From Melitaea cinxia (lineage: Eukaryota; Arthropoda; Insecta; Lepidoptera; Nymphalidae), in the NCBI RefSeq assembly GCF_905220565.1, contig NC_059400.1, forward strand, positions 1,071,501 to 1,135,500: a stretch of 64,000 bases of DNA. The letters run 5' to 3'. The notes below the pieces were generated by a model. The model saw only the letters and a list, made by a program, of their open reading frames with translations. It did no database searches and had not been told where the DNA came from. Every line of letters begins with the position of its first letter. Within the stretch, counting starts at the first letter, position 1. Shown here one piece after another: positions 45,728-57,897 of this stretch. The translations under genes were made by a program, and so were the position numbers.

Positions 45728-46907
45728 AAAAAGTTGTTTCAATAAACGTCTTTGTACTCGGTAACCTTTATATCTTGTATGTTTACCATGAAATAATATT
45801 TATTATCTAGTGTAAGATAAATTAGGACATGCTAAATAAAATGCTACCGTCAAACCTATAATGAAAACAATTTACAATTGATAATCTCCATCAGTAAAAA
45901 AACAAAAATGTAAAAAAAACAACTCTACTTTTCCATTTACAAAAATTCATTTTAAAATTCCACAGAGAGGTATTTTCGTTGAATATTGATTTCCTGCTTT
46001 TCACACCTAACCCGACCGCACCGCCGGAAGGCAAAAAGGCAAGTGGGCCTTCGCTTCGTGTATTAATTACTGACGGGCTGTAATAGGCTAAGTAATGACC
46101 CTTGTACGTTTGACAGCCAACACGGACAGGTGCTGACGCGGTGATAAATATCCCTGGAAGTACATCTCCATGTTTCAATATTGACCTTTGTAATCTCGTT
46201 CGCATTTACTTTGATGGATTTTGTTTCAAATGTAAAGGTTAGAAACAAACGAACGGAGGGCTTAGGAATAAGTAACAACAGTCTTTTTTACTTTTTTAGT
46301 TTATGAAATGTTTATTTTAAATTAATAGAACTTAATTGCCTTAAATCTTTTATAATTTATCATATATCCGCAGTTCAAATTCTGCTTCCAAACAAAATTT
46401 TCTGGAATTAACGAAACAAAAATTTTATGACCATAAAGTACTGAAACCAATAACATACAGAATTTTATATGTGACATACATATTTGAGTTTTATATAATT
46501 ATATTAAAAAAACTATTTAATTTGTTGTAAGCATCCAAATATAAATTACAACGCAGCACATTTAAATGTAACTGAATAAATGATACAATATGAGAATTTA
46601 ATAGTTCAAATTGAAATTGTATCAAACGTAAGCAGAACAGCTCATCCAGCAATCGATGTGGAGGTGTCGGCCATTAGCGAGATATGAAAGAACAGGTCAG
46701 CGCCGGCCCTAATCGACGCCGCCATCCATCACCCACGTGAATAGGTGAGTCGGTAGCGACTGCAGCAATGTGTTGAGACAGCTTTATATTAAATGTATAT
46801 CTTAATCAGAAAATAATAAAGAGATAAGTAGAATTTATTATTAATTTATTATATTTTTAAAATTCTATTGTTTAGCACAACAGTTAGGAATTAACTTTCA
46901 AAATTTG
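45728..46907. other. Unique sequence, regulatory-like blocks
   Basis: 46010-46270 and 46640-46780 (GACGCCGCCATCCATCACCC) are GC-elevated. Overlapping minus-strand frames (45891-46278) have no recognisable domains. Confidence 0.3.
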
Positions 46908-46992
46908 GGGTAGCCTGACTGTGGAAGTACTTCTACAGAATATTATGACTAGATAATGATACTCCTAGAAGTATTGTGTTCCTGTGGTGACT
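46908..46992 (+). repeat. Family A repeat, decayed fragment
   Basis: GGGGTAGCCTGACTGTGG, then GTATTGTGTTCCTGTGGTGA align with the A body; strongly diverged. Confidence 0.55.
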
Positions 46993-49930
46993 AAGGAGCT
47001 ATAATATATGTGTATTAACCGTCTGTTATCTAAAACAGAGTCATCTGTATTGACACTTTAGGAATGGATGACTGTTTGTGCCTATTAAACATATTGATCA
47101 AGTAAAAGTTTCTTCCACTGAAAAAGGTTACGAATGAAACGATAGTGCTGTCGGTACCGGAGTGTCCTGTTCGCAATTTCGCCACAGACGCACGTGGCGC
47201 TTGTAATGACGCCGCGGTGTCGCCCGTGATCCATCACCGCCGTGCTCCCAGCCTGTTCTAATATCTGTTGCAATTCGTGTTACAACGAACATCAAATTTA
47301 TTACAAAATCTTTACATTTAATCGTGACTAGTTCGATTGCTATGTTAAGAGGGAGTTTTAAAGACCCTTTTTGGAGGTTACTCTTTTAAGAAAAGACAAG
47401 GTGGTATGAAAAAATATGAGTAGCGTGAAACAGTAACGCTGACCTACCCTGAGAGTGTCGTTTTATTACGTCTCTTATAGAGTAAGATCATGGGTATCAT
47501 TCTTAAGATGTGAACTCCAGTCGCGTATTGGAGCTGGCGAACACGCTTTTTTTACATAGATAATGATCATATTTTTTAAAAGATTTTTTGCATATAAAAA
47601 AAAATAAGCAAATTTTTATGTAAAATCCTCAAAAATCAGCAAATAAAAAACACATTTAGATGTCTGTTGAACGAATCTTATTGACAATACAATTCCACGC
47701 AAGCTCGTACGGTTTCTATGAGATTAGCATTAGAGAGACGCATCTGCGAGGTCTGATTGCATGCCATAAGGTGACACCAGTTCGCTTCGCTGCCTCATCT
47801 GCCTCTAATCCATTAGCCACCTCGTTCCACATTTAATTCCAATCCCCCCACCCCGCGTGGCAATTGTCCGCGCCATCCGCGCACATGTCGCTGCCCCACG
47901 AACGTATAAAATTTGATAAATTGCACCGCCAACATGTGAACTACCCTCTTAGCTTAAACGGTGCGTACTCCGTGGCCGGTAACTCCAAACTCTTAAATCT
48001 GAACCTTTTATCGTTGTATTAAAGATACTTTTACGCAAACGGGAACAAACGTAACTTATCATAGTTAACTGAATCGTACTTCTGAAGAACCATTAGATGC
48101 GCCATATAATACTGACACTAAATGCAAAGAGACTAAATTCAATGTCGTATAAACTCTTTGGAAATATAAGTGTAAGGTTTGACGAACGGCATGGCAAATG
48201 CACTTTACTGAATGCCCGTGTAGTAACTGATTTCGAGGGACGCTGTAGGTAAGATAATGCAGATGTTTCGACGGAGGGACGCGCCCAAGGTAGCCGGCAC
48301 CCTTCATACGAGCCCTGATATTGATGACGGTAGCGATTCTGTTTAACGTTTTCAATTAATATAAATGCTCAACACTCGTACACATCCTACAGAGCAATGT
48401 CGAAATTGAATTTGAAAAACGTTGAAGCATATTTCAACAACCCCACTGAATTATCATTTCCGATAATGTAAAAAACGGAAAACGAGTGCTTTCCTTTTGT
48501 TTTACATTCGCAAGATTAAATTATACGAACCGCAATCCAATTTTGTTCGTAAAAACTGAATTCGAAACTTCGCTCACTCGTTTACAGTTCGGAATGAATA
48601 AAAACGATCCATCAATTCCGAATCGTACGAGCGCACGGCGAAACTTTCACCGGCGAGGCAAAATCGATATGAAATTAGCTAATGGAAACTTGATAGCTAA
48701 CAAAAAACCGAATCCCCGCAAGCCCCCGTGAGCGCATTTCGCGACAATAAATCTCTGCATTGTCCCTTCGTCGACAGATGGCGCATTACACCACCCTCCG
48801 ATACAGGTAACTCTATACTTGCAGTCGTACCCGCTGTCGAAAAGTGCTGGTTGCTTTTATATGAGAGATGGACGGCTAAAATTAAAGCGATGTAAGCGCT
48901 GGCTAGTTATCAGGTAACTGCATTAGACACGTACAATAGAATATTCAATTATGTAAATGCTAGGTGATCGCGGGACATGTGGCCGATTGTGCGCACGCGT
49001 CTCCCGCCATTTTGGCTCAGTGGCGCGTTCACTGTGTTTTGAGATTATGTCGCCCGTTTAAATAGTAACGGTCGGATTATGGATTATTTATTCGCTGTCA
49101 TTTTTTTGTAAGGGTTTGATATGGTTTTACTTTCAATTAGAATGAGATATGCGTATTTTAAATCTGATTAGATTTTTTTATTTTATTAGAGAAAAAAGAA
49201 ACAGCTAAATTTTAAACTAATACATTTAAAAAAAAGCAAAAAAGTTTATCACTTTTAATCAAGATTGAAATAATAAGGGCTTGTATTGACATAACCGTTG
49301 TTATGATTCAAAGTACAGACTACCTACACAGAGCCAGATCATGTTTATAAAGAAAACCCATATGCAGCAGTAAATATTTGTATTAATAATTTCTTTAGCA
49401 GTCCTTCGTAACTAAAAGAGTAACTCGCTCAAAAGTCAGGTACGAGAAAGAGACAAAAACTTTAAGGCTTCAAAAGAGTTCTAGATTACATAGAGTTGGG
49501 TTTGCTCATGGCATACTTATAGATTTAATTAAGCTATAAATACCAATAGCTTATAACTAAAACGAAGAAATTCCATTACTGCTCTATCATACATACGCCT
49601 TACAACTTGAACAATGGGCAAGAATGATCTTTACTTCTAATAATCTTAATGGTGCGTTAAACATTAATATTTGATCAGTTCCTTCAAATTAACCTTAATT
49701 ATCGTATTTGACTGTTTGTTCTACTGTCAGATATATTGGTCATTATTATCTAATATGTGTAACAACTGTCCGGTAATATTTACCACCTTTTGATACGCTT
49801 AACATATTCCAAGAAATGTTTTCGCTAGTTTTCAAATTATGTTTAGTATCAATCGATATTAAAACCAAATATAGTTAAAGAAAATAACTTGGTAATTATC
49901 GAATTTCTTTGTCAACGAATCGATTCATTT
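46993..49930. other. Long unique region rich in GC-elevated blocks
   Basis: No repeat recognised over about 2.9 kb. Blocks: 47140-47280 (with CACGTGGCGCTTG), 47690-48000, 48060-48340 and 48570-49080 (with AGATGGCGCAT at 48776 and CCCGCCATTTTGG near 49003). Minus-strand frames at 47085-47273 and 48065-48355 are fairly protein-like but without domains or convincing splice sites. Beyond 49100 it is AT-rich. Best read as clustered conserved noncoding DNA. Confidence 0.4.
48776..48786 (+). promoter_or_regulatory. CTCF-like core motif
   Basis: AGATGGCGCAT resembles the CTCF/insulator core AGRTGGCGC. A related CGTGGCGCTT lies at about 47193-47202. Confidence 0.25.
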
Positions 49931-50243
49931 TGTTTTTATATTACTAGGTCGGCAAACAATCGCACGGCTCACTTAATGGAAAGCGATTACCGTAGCTTAT
50001 AAACGCCTAAAACACCAGAAGCATCACAAGCGCGTTGCTGACCCTATCCCCAATTCCTCCCGGAGCTCTGGTTACCTTACTCATCAACAGGAACACATAG
50101 CTGCTTGAAAACAGTATTATTTAGCTGTGATCTTCTGTAAGGTGCCCCAGTCGTCCTGCTCTATATTTTGAGCAAGAGTACTACCCCATTCAGGGTGCTC
50201 CATATTTTGAGCAGGAAATTTCCTGCAGTGCCCTACCTTAGGT
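49931..50243 (-). repeat. Family A repeat with internal duplication
   Basis: Full-length minus copy. The CAGTC...TGCTC-ATATTTTGAGCA box occurs twice, at about 50147-50175 and 50188-50213, separated by AGAGTACTACCCC. Other copies carry one. Confidence 0.9.
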
Positions 50244-50807
50244 CATATGGTGGTTTACTGAACAAGTAATGATGGTCTTATAATTTGTAGTGTACAAGTT
50301 ATGATCGTTACATTTAAATTTGATAAAATCATTAAATGATGTAATGATGAAAATTATAGCAATAGCATCCAATAACGAATAAAACGCTATCAAATTACAA
50401 AGAAAATTAACGGAATATGTATAATGATATTAAAACCATTTGTAGTCTTTTTCATTTTAATTAAGGTCTCCGTTAAAATCGAGCGAAATGGCCGCAGATC
50501 AAATTTCAATTTAAACTTTTCACATTAACTCTCTGTACGCTTTAAAAATACGCCTCGGGGAGCGATCGGGCAATATTCTAATGACACTTTAGCTGCCGAA
50601 GTAAACCGCGGATTACGATAAGGTACTGTCGAAGTTATAGCGTTTTATAATTTTATACATCAGAAAATATTACCGAAAATCATGTATTAGTGTTGTATCT
50701 GTGTCAATTTGTCTGTGTATGTTACGTAATTATTGTTTTATTAGTGTGAATGTATCATATTTTCCATTTTTTGTATGTATAAGTAAAGTCAACTGACAAC
50801 AGTAGCT
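50244..50807. other. Unique spacer
   Basis: GC spot at 50540-50640; nothing assigned. Confidence 0.3.
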
Positions 50808-50890
50808 ATTATTTAGCTGTGATCTTCTGTAAGGTTCAGGTACCACAGTCATGCTGCTTCAGACTGTAAAAGATATTCTCTGCTGTATTC
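50808..50890 (-). repeat. Family A repeat fragment
   Basis: TTATTTAGCTGTGATCTTCT, GTAAGGTTCAGGTACC and ATTCTACCTCAATAG; only the outer part remains. Confidence 0.75.
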
Positions 50891-51384
50891 TACCTCAATA
50901 GAAAAGCTACGAATTATTATTCATGCATATAAATTTATTTTATACACATATTATTATAAAATTTCACCTTATGATACATCGCTATATAATTGACAGTACC
51001 GTTACTTCAGCTTACAGCACGTAATCATTATTACAAGCGTTGATTGTGGCCGTAATTACGTGGAGAGGGGGTTAGGCGAGAGGGGGGAGTGTAAAATTAT
51101 GTTTTTACGAGCCGAGTGCTTTAGACGTTTATTGTCATTCGTTTTATAACGCGATTGTTATGAATTGACATGAAAATGGGCGTACCTATTACTAGATTAA
51201 TATTTTTTATGTTCGACAAATTGTAGGTGATTTGATGGGATCGTTTTGTTTAATTCGGAATTGTTGTACGAATGTTATAAAGATGGTATACATCGATGAA
51301 ATTTAATTTGCTGAAATCATTTTTTGAACATTTTAAGAGTAATTAAAACAATTTCAATGACGCAAAGTGTATACCTCTGAAAAG
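50891..51384. other. Unique spacer
   Basis: 51040-51130 is GC-elevated (GAGAGGGGGTTAGGCGAGAG). No gene. Confidence 0.3.
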
Positions 51385-51655
51385 ATTGGTTTTCCTGCTC
51401 AAAATATGGAGCAGCCCGACTGGGGTAGTATCTCGATCTTACAGAAGATCACAGCTAAATAACACTGTTTTCAAGCAGTATTGTGTCCCTTTTGGTGAGT
51501 AAGTTGACCAGAGCTTCTGGGGTAACTGGGGATGGAGTCGGCAACGCGTGAACGCGCTTGCGATGCTTCTGGTGTTGCAGGCGTCTATAAGCTACTGTAA
51601 TCGCTTACCATCAGGTGAGCCGTACGCTTGTTTGCCGACCTAGTTACATAAAAAA
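51385..51655 (+). repeat. Family A repeat
   Basis: From TTTTCCTGCTCAAAATATGG to TTTGCCGACCTAGTTACATA and an A run. AACGCG is locally repeated (GCAACGCGTGAACGCGCTTG), an 11-bp slippage. Confidence 0.92.
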
Positions 51656-51855
51656 GCAATAATCTACACATTTTTTTTTTATTTGAATTGTATTTAATTA
51701 TTCTTAAAAGCAAAAAACTGTTGTGGTTAAAAAAATATAGTTTGGCGACATAATATCTCTCAATATTCATATCTATATCAAAATCTTTCTTAAATCAAAG
51801 TAATAAACAAAATAAATTAGACTCAATACACAAAATAGTTGCAAATACAAGAGAT
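51656..51855. other. AT-rich spacer
   Basis: Nothing recognised. Confidence 0.3.
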
Positions 51856-52190
51856 ATAATAACGGCTCTGCTGTAGGGGTGCGTGTAGTCGCCTAAGACG
51901 ACGACAGTTTGGGGGTTCGATTCCCGCTTGATATGGATAAATATCCATTGATTGGATAGATGTCCATTTATATCCATTTGTACATACAAATATTTCTTTC
52001 TGGTATGGTCTTCTGTCTCTCCTTGTGAGCCGTCGGTCCCGGCTCACAAATAACTGATAGCAATCGTTACTCATAGTAAAGAACTTATGCGCCGACCCGC
52101 AGTGGCGCAGCGTGGTGGATTAAGCTCCAATCCTTCTCCTACATGGGGAAAAAGGCCTATGCCCAACAGCGGGAAGGTACAGGCTGATTG
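51856..52190 (+). mobile_element. Metulj-like SINE, near full length (M)
   Basis: Head with A box CTGTAGGGGTGCG and B box GGGTTCGATTCCCGC. A local ATATCCATTGATTGGATAGATGT duplication region follows, then TTTCTTTCTGGTATGG, CCGTCGGTCCCGGCTCAC, AGCGTGGTGGATTAAGCTCC, CCTATGCCCAACAGCGGG and TACAGGCTGA. Minus-strand frames across it are shadows. Confidence 0.9.
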
Positions 52191-52379
52191 CGATGCGATC
52201 CATATTTTAGTTTAAGTTAAATTGTTGTGTGGACTTTGGCTTTCATGTATGATAATTATGTGTTCATATAATTGGTAATATTATTATTCAATAATGAAAA
52301 TAAAATGAAGATTGAGATTGTTGAATTTCTTCCTGACCTTTTTGTGCAGAATCTACAATATGAATCGATATTAGCTGTT
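52191..52379. other. AT-rich spacer
   Basis: Nothing recognised. Confidence 0.3.
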
Positions 52380-52605
52380 TTGACTAATTTGAAAAAAGGA
52401 GGTTCTCAATTCGACTATTTTGTTATCCTATATTTTTTTACCGAGACACCGATTTCAATTATTCTTCGTCTAATCAGAATGTGGTGCTTGTCATATATAT
52501 GTCATATGTCATAGATCTGACAAGAACTTTTTGAATAATCTCTAATAATGCGTATTTGACTATATTTTCGTCTACCAACATTGTATTACTAGTTGATGTA
52601 ATTCA
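52380..52605 (+). mobile_element. Family F element, diverged
   Basis: TTGAAAAAAGGAGGTTCTCA, CGACTATTTTG, CCGAGACACCGATTTCAATT, AATAATGCGTATTTGACTAT, TTTTCGTCTACCAACATTGT; collinear with the reverse of 30950-31412. Confidence 0.75.
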
Positions 52606-53460
52606 TATTATGTAAAATATTAAACAAAAGATTCAAATGTCGATCTTCTTATGTGGCTAAAGAAGTCTTCAACTTATTTTGATTTAATTATGTAAATAGA
52701 GTCTTAATTAGCTCCACCGCGGTACAGGAAACAGTACGTGCTCAAAGACCTCGGTCGCAGATAATATGAGATGTACCAATAGAGCCAATACCGACAAACA
52801 GATATCGTTAATTGTCTCCGTAACGACTTCGAATCTCACCAAAAGATAGATATTTGGTCAGACTAATGCGTGCAGGGGACGAGGTCAATGATATAAGGTG
52901 ATTAAAATATATGTAATTAATCGTTGGTAAATATATAATGAATATGATGTTATGTGGTGTTCTATAAAGGTTGTTGTTATTTGTGTAACAAATAAATTAA
53001 AGTAAAAATTAAAAAAGAACATTTTATTTTAAATCCGCTAAAAAGTATAAAACAAATTTTTCGTTTAAAATTATTACTATCGACATATGAACTCATTACA
53101 AAATTTATATGATATGAATCTTGTTTAGTATACGTACCTACATACATACATGGACTGTGAGTTTATTTATCTATTAAGAAAACCAATAGCGTATACATAC
53201 ACTTTTTATAATATAGCATACGACAAATAATTTAGCCAATTAGAGGTATCCCTAAAGTTAAGAAATTGGTATTATGGTGATATCGATGACAAAAAAAAAG
53301 AAAACAACAGTCACAAACAGTACATTCCGATACACAAAAAATGCTTGTAATAGAATTTTGCTATTGAAACACAGTTAACAATTACTTAGCAATTACACAT
53401 ACATAAATAACATAGTAAAAGAGACACATCATACATATACAGATACATATATACTTCATC
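52606..53460. other. Unique sequence
   Basis: 52710-52890 is GC-elevated (AGCTCCACCGCGGTACAGGA); beyond it AT-rich with CATA-rich stretches near 53400-53450. Confidence 0.3.
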
Positions 53461-53790
53461 ATTATCATTACAGCCTATACAGTCCACTGCTGGACATAGG
53501 CCTCCACAAGTTTACGTCAAAAATAACGTGAACTCATGTGTTTTGCCCATAGTCACCACGCTGGGCAGGCGGGTTGGTGACCGCAGTACTGGCTTTGTCG
53601 CACCAAAGACGCTGCTGCCCGTCTTCGGCCTGTGTATTTCAAAGCCAGCAGTTGGATGGTTATCCCGCCATCGGTCGGCTTCTTAAGTTCCAAGATGGTT
53701 GTGGAACCTTGTTATCCCTTAGTCGCCTCTTACGACACCCACGGGAAGAGAGGGGGTGGCTAAATTCTTTAGTGCCGTAGCCACACAGCA
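53461..53790 (-). mobile_element. RTE-tailed non-autonomous element (C)
   Basis: Full length, TATCATTACAGCC to GTAGCCACACAGCAC. The recurrent 68-codon plus frame is intact but carries substitutions (SHQRR, KFQDG). No clear target duplication. Confidence 0.92.
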
Positions 53791-54207
53791 CATGTATATT
53801 TATAGTTTATATATTGTTACGGTGACTTAGATAATATTTTTATAATATTGGTTTTTAATTTTCCTCTAGACTTTGTGAAGAGTTAGTTTATTATTTGTGA
53901 AACAATTTTGATATTACTTGAAGAATTATACTTGTGTATTTGAAAATTCTTACATATATTATTACCCAAGGAGCTGGTAAAGCTGCCAATCCTGATTGTT
54001 AGACCTGGTAAAAATCAGGATGAGAAACCGCCTGGCTGCAGGGAATCAGTACAGCGAGTTAGGCTCATGCCTTTACCTACATAATATAAACGTCAAGGTC
54101 TCAGATCAGTAAATCATTACCACCCGTTCCAATTAATTCATTTTACTAATTTTTTCTCTTATGAATAAAGTATTTATATTTTATTATTATATCTGAACAA
54201 AAATAAT
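53791..54207. other. Possible retroelement 3' region
   Basis: 53965-54140 (GGAGCTGGTAAAGCTGCCAA, GAAACCGCCTGGCTGCAGGG) followed by TATGAATAAAGTATTTA near 54162 has the shape of a LINE 3' UTR with a poly(A) signal, but I cannot name the family. Confidence 0.3.
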
Positions 54208-54242
54208 TGCGGTAAAACGTGATGTTTGGCGCGAACTTAAAA
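54208..54242 (+). pseudogene. RTE ORF2 C-terminal scrap
   Basis: One frame reads AVKRDVWRELK, matching RDIWREL at 34.57 kb. A remnant of about 35 bp only. Confidence 0.5.
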
Positions 54243-54289
54243 ATAAATAAATAAAAATTGTTATCGAGAATAGTTTTCATCATTTGATG

Positions 54290-54425
54290 GCTGTTAGCTG
54301 TTCAAAACGTCGATGGGTGCGGTTTAAATGCGAGCGAGGCGCTGGCTCGGCTCGAGGGCTCTACGGCGCTAACAGAACCAACCTGTTCAGCCGCGCCCTG
54401 GGATGCTGTGGAGCGGCTAACGTAA
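54290..54425. other. GC-rich unique block
   Basis: GCGAGCGAGGCGCTGGCTCG and CAGCCGCGCCCTGGGATGC stand out; conserved-element candidate, no open frame of note. Confidence 0.3.
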
Positions 54426-54454
54426 CTTTTTTTATACTTCGAAATTAGCAACAA

Positions 54455-54550
54455 AGCGCACTATTCCACCAGATAATACCTTAGCTTATGGATACCTACA
54501 GTATCGTGAGCATTGCAAGCGCATTGCCAACCTTATCCCTGAACCCCAAA
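54455..54550 (-). repeat. Family A repeat, decayed
   Basis: TACCTTAGCTTATGGATACC, TGCAAGCGCATTGCCAACCT, TATCCCTGAACCCC align with the A tail half; older than its neighbour. Confidence 0.6.
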
Positions 54551-54551
54551 A

Positions 54552-54812
54552 CCACTTATTTTTTTTATTTTTTTATTTTTTTATGTCACTAGGTCGGCAA
54601 ACAAGCGTACGGCTCACCTGATGGTAAGCGATTACCGTAGCTTATAGACGCCTGCAACACCAGAAGCATCGCAAGCGCGTTGCCGGCCCAATCCCCAATC
54701 CCCCCAGGAGCTCTGGTCACCTTACTCACCAACAGGAACACAATACTGCTTGAAAACAGTATTATTTAGCTGTGATCTTCTGTAAGGTCGAGGTACTACC
54801 CCAGTCGTCTGT
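54552..54812 (-). repeat. Family A repeat, long T-rich tail
   Basis: Three ATTTTTTT units, CACTAGGTCGGCAAACAAGC, full body to CTACCCCAGTCGTCTG. Close to consensus, so young; lies beside a decayed copy. Confidence 0.92.
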
Positions 54813-54863
54813 TATATACTTAATATGTCGTTTTAAGCTACTTTTTCTATTCAAATTTATAAT

Positions 54864-54977
54864 TGCTTACCACGTTTATTGTTTTGTAGAAGTCCCTATA
54901 TTTTGGCCATGTTTCAATCGCCATGATCATGGGGAGACTGTATAGGGACCTCAACAAAACAGTAAACATGGTAAACA
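54864..54977. ncRNA. Candidate microRNA precursor hairpin
   Basis: Bases 54864-54900 pair with 54941-54977: 37 opposed positions with four mismatches (54866/54975, 54873/54968, 54888/54953, 54891/54950), one G-U type pair (54879/54962) and no bulges. The apical segment of 40 bases has a further CCATG/CATGG pairing option. Stem length near 35 bp with scattered mismatches is what Drosha/Dicer substrates show. Core arms: TTTTGTAGAAGTCCCTATA and TATAGGGACCTCAACAAAA. The arms match no miRNA I remember. Alternatives are a tiny inverted-repeat transposon (no clear target duplication seen) or chance. Transcribed strand unknown. Confidence 0.4.
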
Positions 54978-55864
54978 CCCGAGCAAATATACACTTATAT
55001 ACTTTTTTAATGTTGTTTCATATAACTTTGTCTGGGCAATTTATATTACAATTATTAGTTATTATAATATTAGTAATAAATATTACTTAAAAAAAAACTA
55101 ATTTATAGTAGTAATGATATTTCTAATTCGTCTGCAGATGTTTTTGTTACTAATTTAATGTTTATATCAAACCGTCCCGTAAGAAAGTTATTGATGTAGA
55201 CACTCATTTAATTCTTGGATATATGAATAATTATTTCTATCGAAACATACAGATAAATATGCTTACGTCTTATTTCATGGTCAATTGCATTTAAATGATT
55301 AAGTAAAAAGATATAAAATCAACGTCCAGTCATCACACGACTGAATCCCAGCGAATTCAGAGCGCACCTTGTCAGCTTACAAATTGACGTGAATTGTTTG
55401 CTGATCTTTGTCAACGCACCGTTCTGCACGCGACGCAGCGTCAATGACTACCTTATATTTACTAGATGTGACCTTTCTGCATAAAAAGGCTAAACCTCAG
55501 TGGAACTGCCCAGACTTCAGGCGACCCGAGTATTTTGTCTGAATTAATCAAAATGATAATAATTCTTGATTTATCTGTAGAATTTAATTTTCGAAATAAT
55601 TCCAAAGTTTATTTTTTCAAGATAATTTATGCTATAAGTATCTTTCGAAGACATTTTAGTCTTTTATATTTTCACATTATGATATTTCAAGCTTTAGATT
55701 ATGATTATAGAACCTTTTTGTTAATTAGATTTACGTTTTTGATGGTACTTGGACATTTTAAGAATGGATATTTGAATGTGGCTTAAATTTTGATTGTCTT
55801 ATAAGCAAATTTTGCCAGATAGTCACCAATTAAGGTGAAGTCTGAGCACTGTGGTGTAGGTACA
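54978..55864. other. Unique sequence with GC-elevated block
   Basis: 55320-55520 is GC-elevated (CACGCGACGCAGCGTCAATG) and includes a TATA-like GCATAAAAAGGC at about 55479. The 55535-55786 frame is AT-driven and hydrophobic by composition. Confidence 0.3.
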
Positions 55865-55985
55865 TATCTAATTTTATATACACTTATACAGGACTTATCC
55901 CGATTTTCATTTTGAAAATCTCGAAATATCGGCGACAAAAGCCATGGTCATGGACTACTTAATGTTACTCGTGTAGTGAGAAACT
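55865..55985 (-). repeat. Retroelement-like repeat with ATATCGG motif
   Basis: ACTTATACAGGACTTATCCC, GATTTTCA-TTT-TGAAAATC (8-bp perfect hairpin), CGAAATATCGGCGAC, CCATGGTCATGG. Inverted relative to 32190-32310. Confidence 0.55.
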
Positions 55986-57192
55986 TAAAAGAAAATAGGT
56001 AGAGCAAACAAAGTATTGACATTCCAGTATCGCCTATTTCCACGTGCTAAATTTTACCACAAAGCGAACCGTAGGTCGATGACCCCTCGACGCGAGCCTA
56101 ATCTCTAATTATCGTTCTATTATCTATCAAATTTTCCATTTAAATGTCTGATTTAATTTACCATGGTTCTAATAAACCTCCTAATGTCTGTCCTAAATAT
56201 GTTTAATTCATTTTCATAAAATTTTCAAATCTTAAAGTACCTAAATATTTCATTGAGGTGTTTCCAGAAAAGGTCTTCATATCCTCCATACTTCTGTCAT
56301 GATACTTCTATCGTGAATAAATGTGTATTAGGAACTTATACAATAAATGTGTTACAAGAACAACACACGAAGCATCAGCTATAAGCATACACACACAAAT
56401 ATCCTCCAGCATGTTCAAGCGTTCGCTTAAAGCGACCGGACCGATACGAGACGATTCACGAGCTATAATCCGTTTACTTTTATCTCAACCCCTTGTTCAA
56501 CTGACCAACAGAACGATGCTGCTAACATCGCCCTTAATACATCATGATAAGATTCATTTTATTTATTTCCAGGTGTAAATAGAACTGGTCGGTCGTGTCC
56601 ATCAAAGATGTTATTACCTGAAGGATATAAAGATGTCGGCTGGCAAAGGACAGCCCGGGGCAAATGAAATGCAAATAGCTGTCGCAAGAGGGATGCGCCG
56701 TTTGAGTGGATAATTTCTTATTACGGGATCGCCTTGTGCTTGTTAATCCTCTTTGAAGCTTGTAAATATGTTGTTCGAGGTCGGGATTAAATCTAAATGG
56801 ATTATTAAACATAATTTATTTAATATCGCTACGTGACGTTTTGTTTTATTCTTATTTGTGCAACCACTAGACAGGCTTTAAAGAGAATTAATTTATATTT
56901 TATAACAATAAAATAATGTCTTTTATTACGGTTTTCAGATATTTAACGAATGCTACAGCCAATTTTGAGTGTGATGCGAATTTAAATTTGTGTACAATAC
57001 ATCCCGTACACTTTCTCGAGAAGTATTGGACCTTAATCAATTTATAGTATTTAAGAATCATCTATTTTGATCAGGGATGGCACATTGAAAAGACAGTTAA
57101 ATATAAAATAATACATTATGGACTTCAAACCAAGCTTGCAGTGTTGAACTTTCTAGTATTTAAATTTATAAAATTGGTATGTAGAAATCCAT
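55986..57192. other. Unique sequence
   Basis: GC spots at 56040-56110 and 56640-56720. Open frames at 56321-56578 (plus) and 56534-56812 (minus) overlap and lack domains. Confidence 0.3.
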
Positions 57193-57330
57193 CTTCGGTG
57201 CGACAAAGCCAGCCCTACGGTCCCCAACTCCAGCCCAGCGTGGTGACTATGGGCAACATACATGAGCTTTTGTCGCGAACTTGTGGAGGCCTATGTCCAG
57301 CAGTGGACTGCGATAGGCTGAAGTGAGTAG
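57193..57330 (+). mobile_element. C element, 3' half
   Basis: TCTTCGGTGCGACAAAGCCA, GTGGTGACTATGGGCAAC, GGAGGCCTATGTCCAGCAGT, GGACTGCGATAGGCTGAAG. 5'-truncated, and the GCGATAGGCTGAAG end is a different subfamily from the TATAGGCTGTAATG copies. Confidence 0.85.
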
Positions 57331-57897
57331 TGATGCCGTAATCAGTATCTCCGAAGAAATCCTAAGTAATATATCTTGCCTTTAATAAGCATTGTATTGA
57401 AGTCCTTATTCTTCTTTTGAACAGAGTAACGTAAAATTTACTCATATGAATACTTTGAGAAAACATTTACTTGTTTCAAATCTCTACGTATTCAAAACAC
57501 AGAATAGTCAAATAATTTTGTTAGTCATATAGAAACAAACTCAATAAAAGTAAATAGTATAACATTGAAAAGAAACTTAAATTCAAATTTGCACTGTCTC
57601 AATATCGAAGCCATGAGCTCGCTAGAACACCGTCCTCACAAACCGCTGACTGTACGTCCGTTTACGAGCGAACACGTAAAAACCGACCAAGTTGTTTACG
57701 CTGGTACGATTGAAACCTACGTACGAAACGACCTGCCTTTATAGCACCTACTTTACTTCAACAGTTTATTTAGAATTCAGCGGAATTGATAATGTATTGT
57801 GTGTTACGTACTGGGTTTTCAATTGGAATTTTATTTAAAGGGCACTTGAATATAATCCAACATTAAAGACACAATTTTGTCACAACTATTGACATTA
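57331..57897. other. Unique spacer
   Basis: 57600-57740 is GC-elevated; nothing assigned. Confidence 0.3.
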
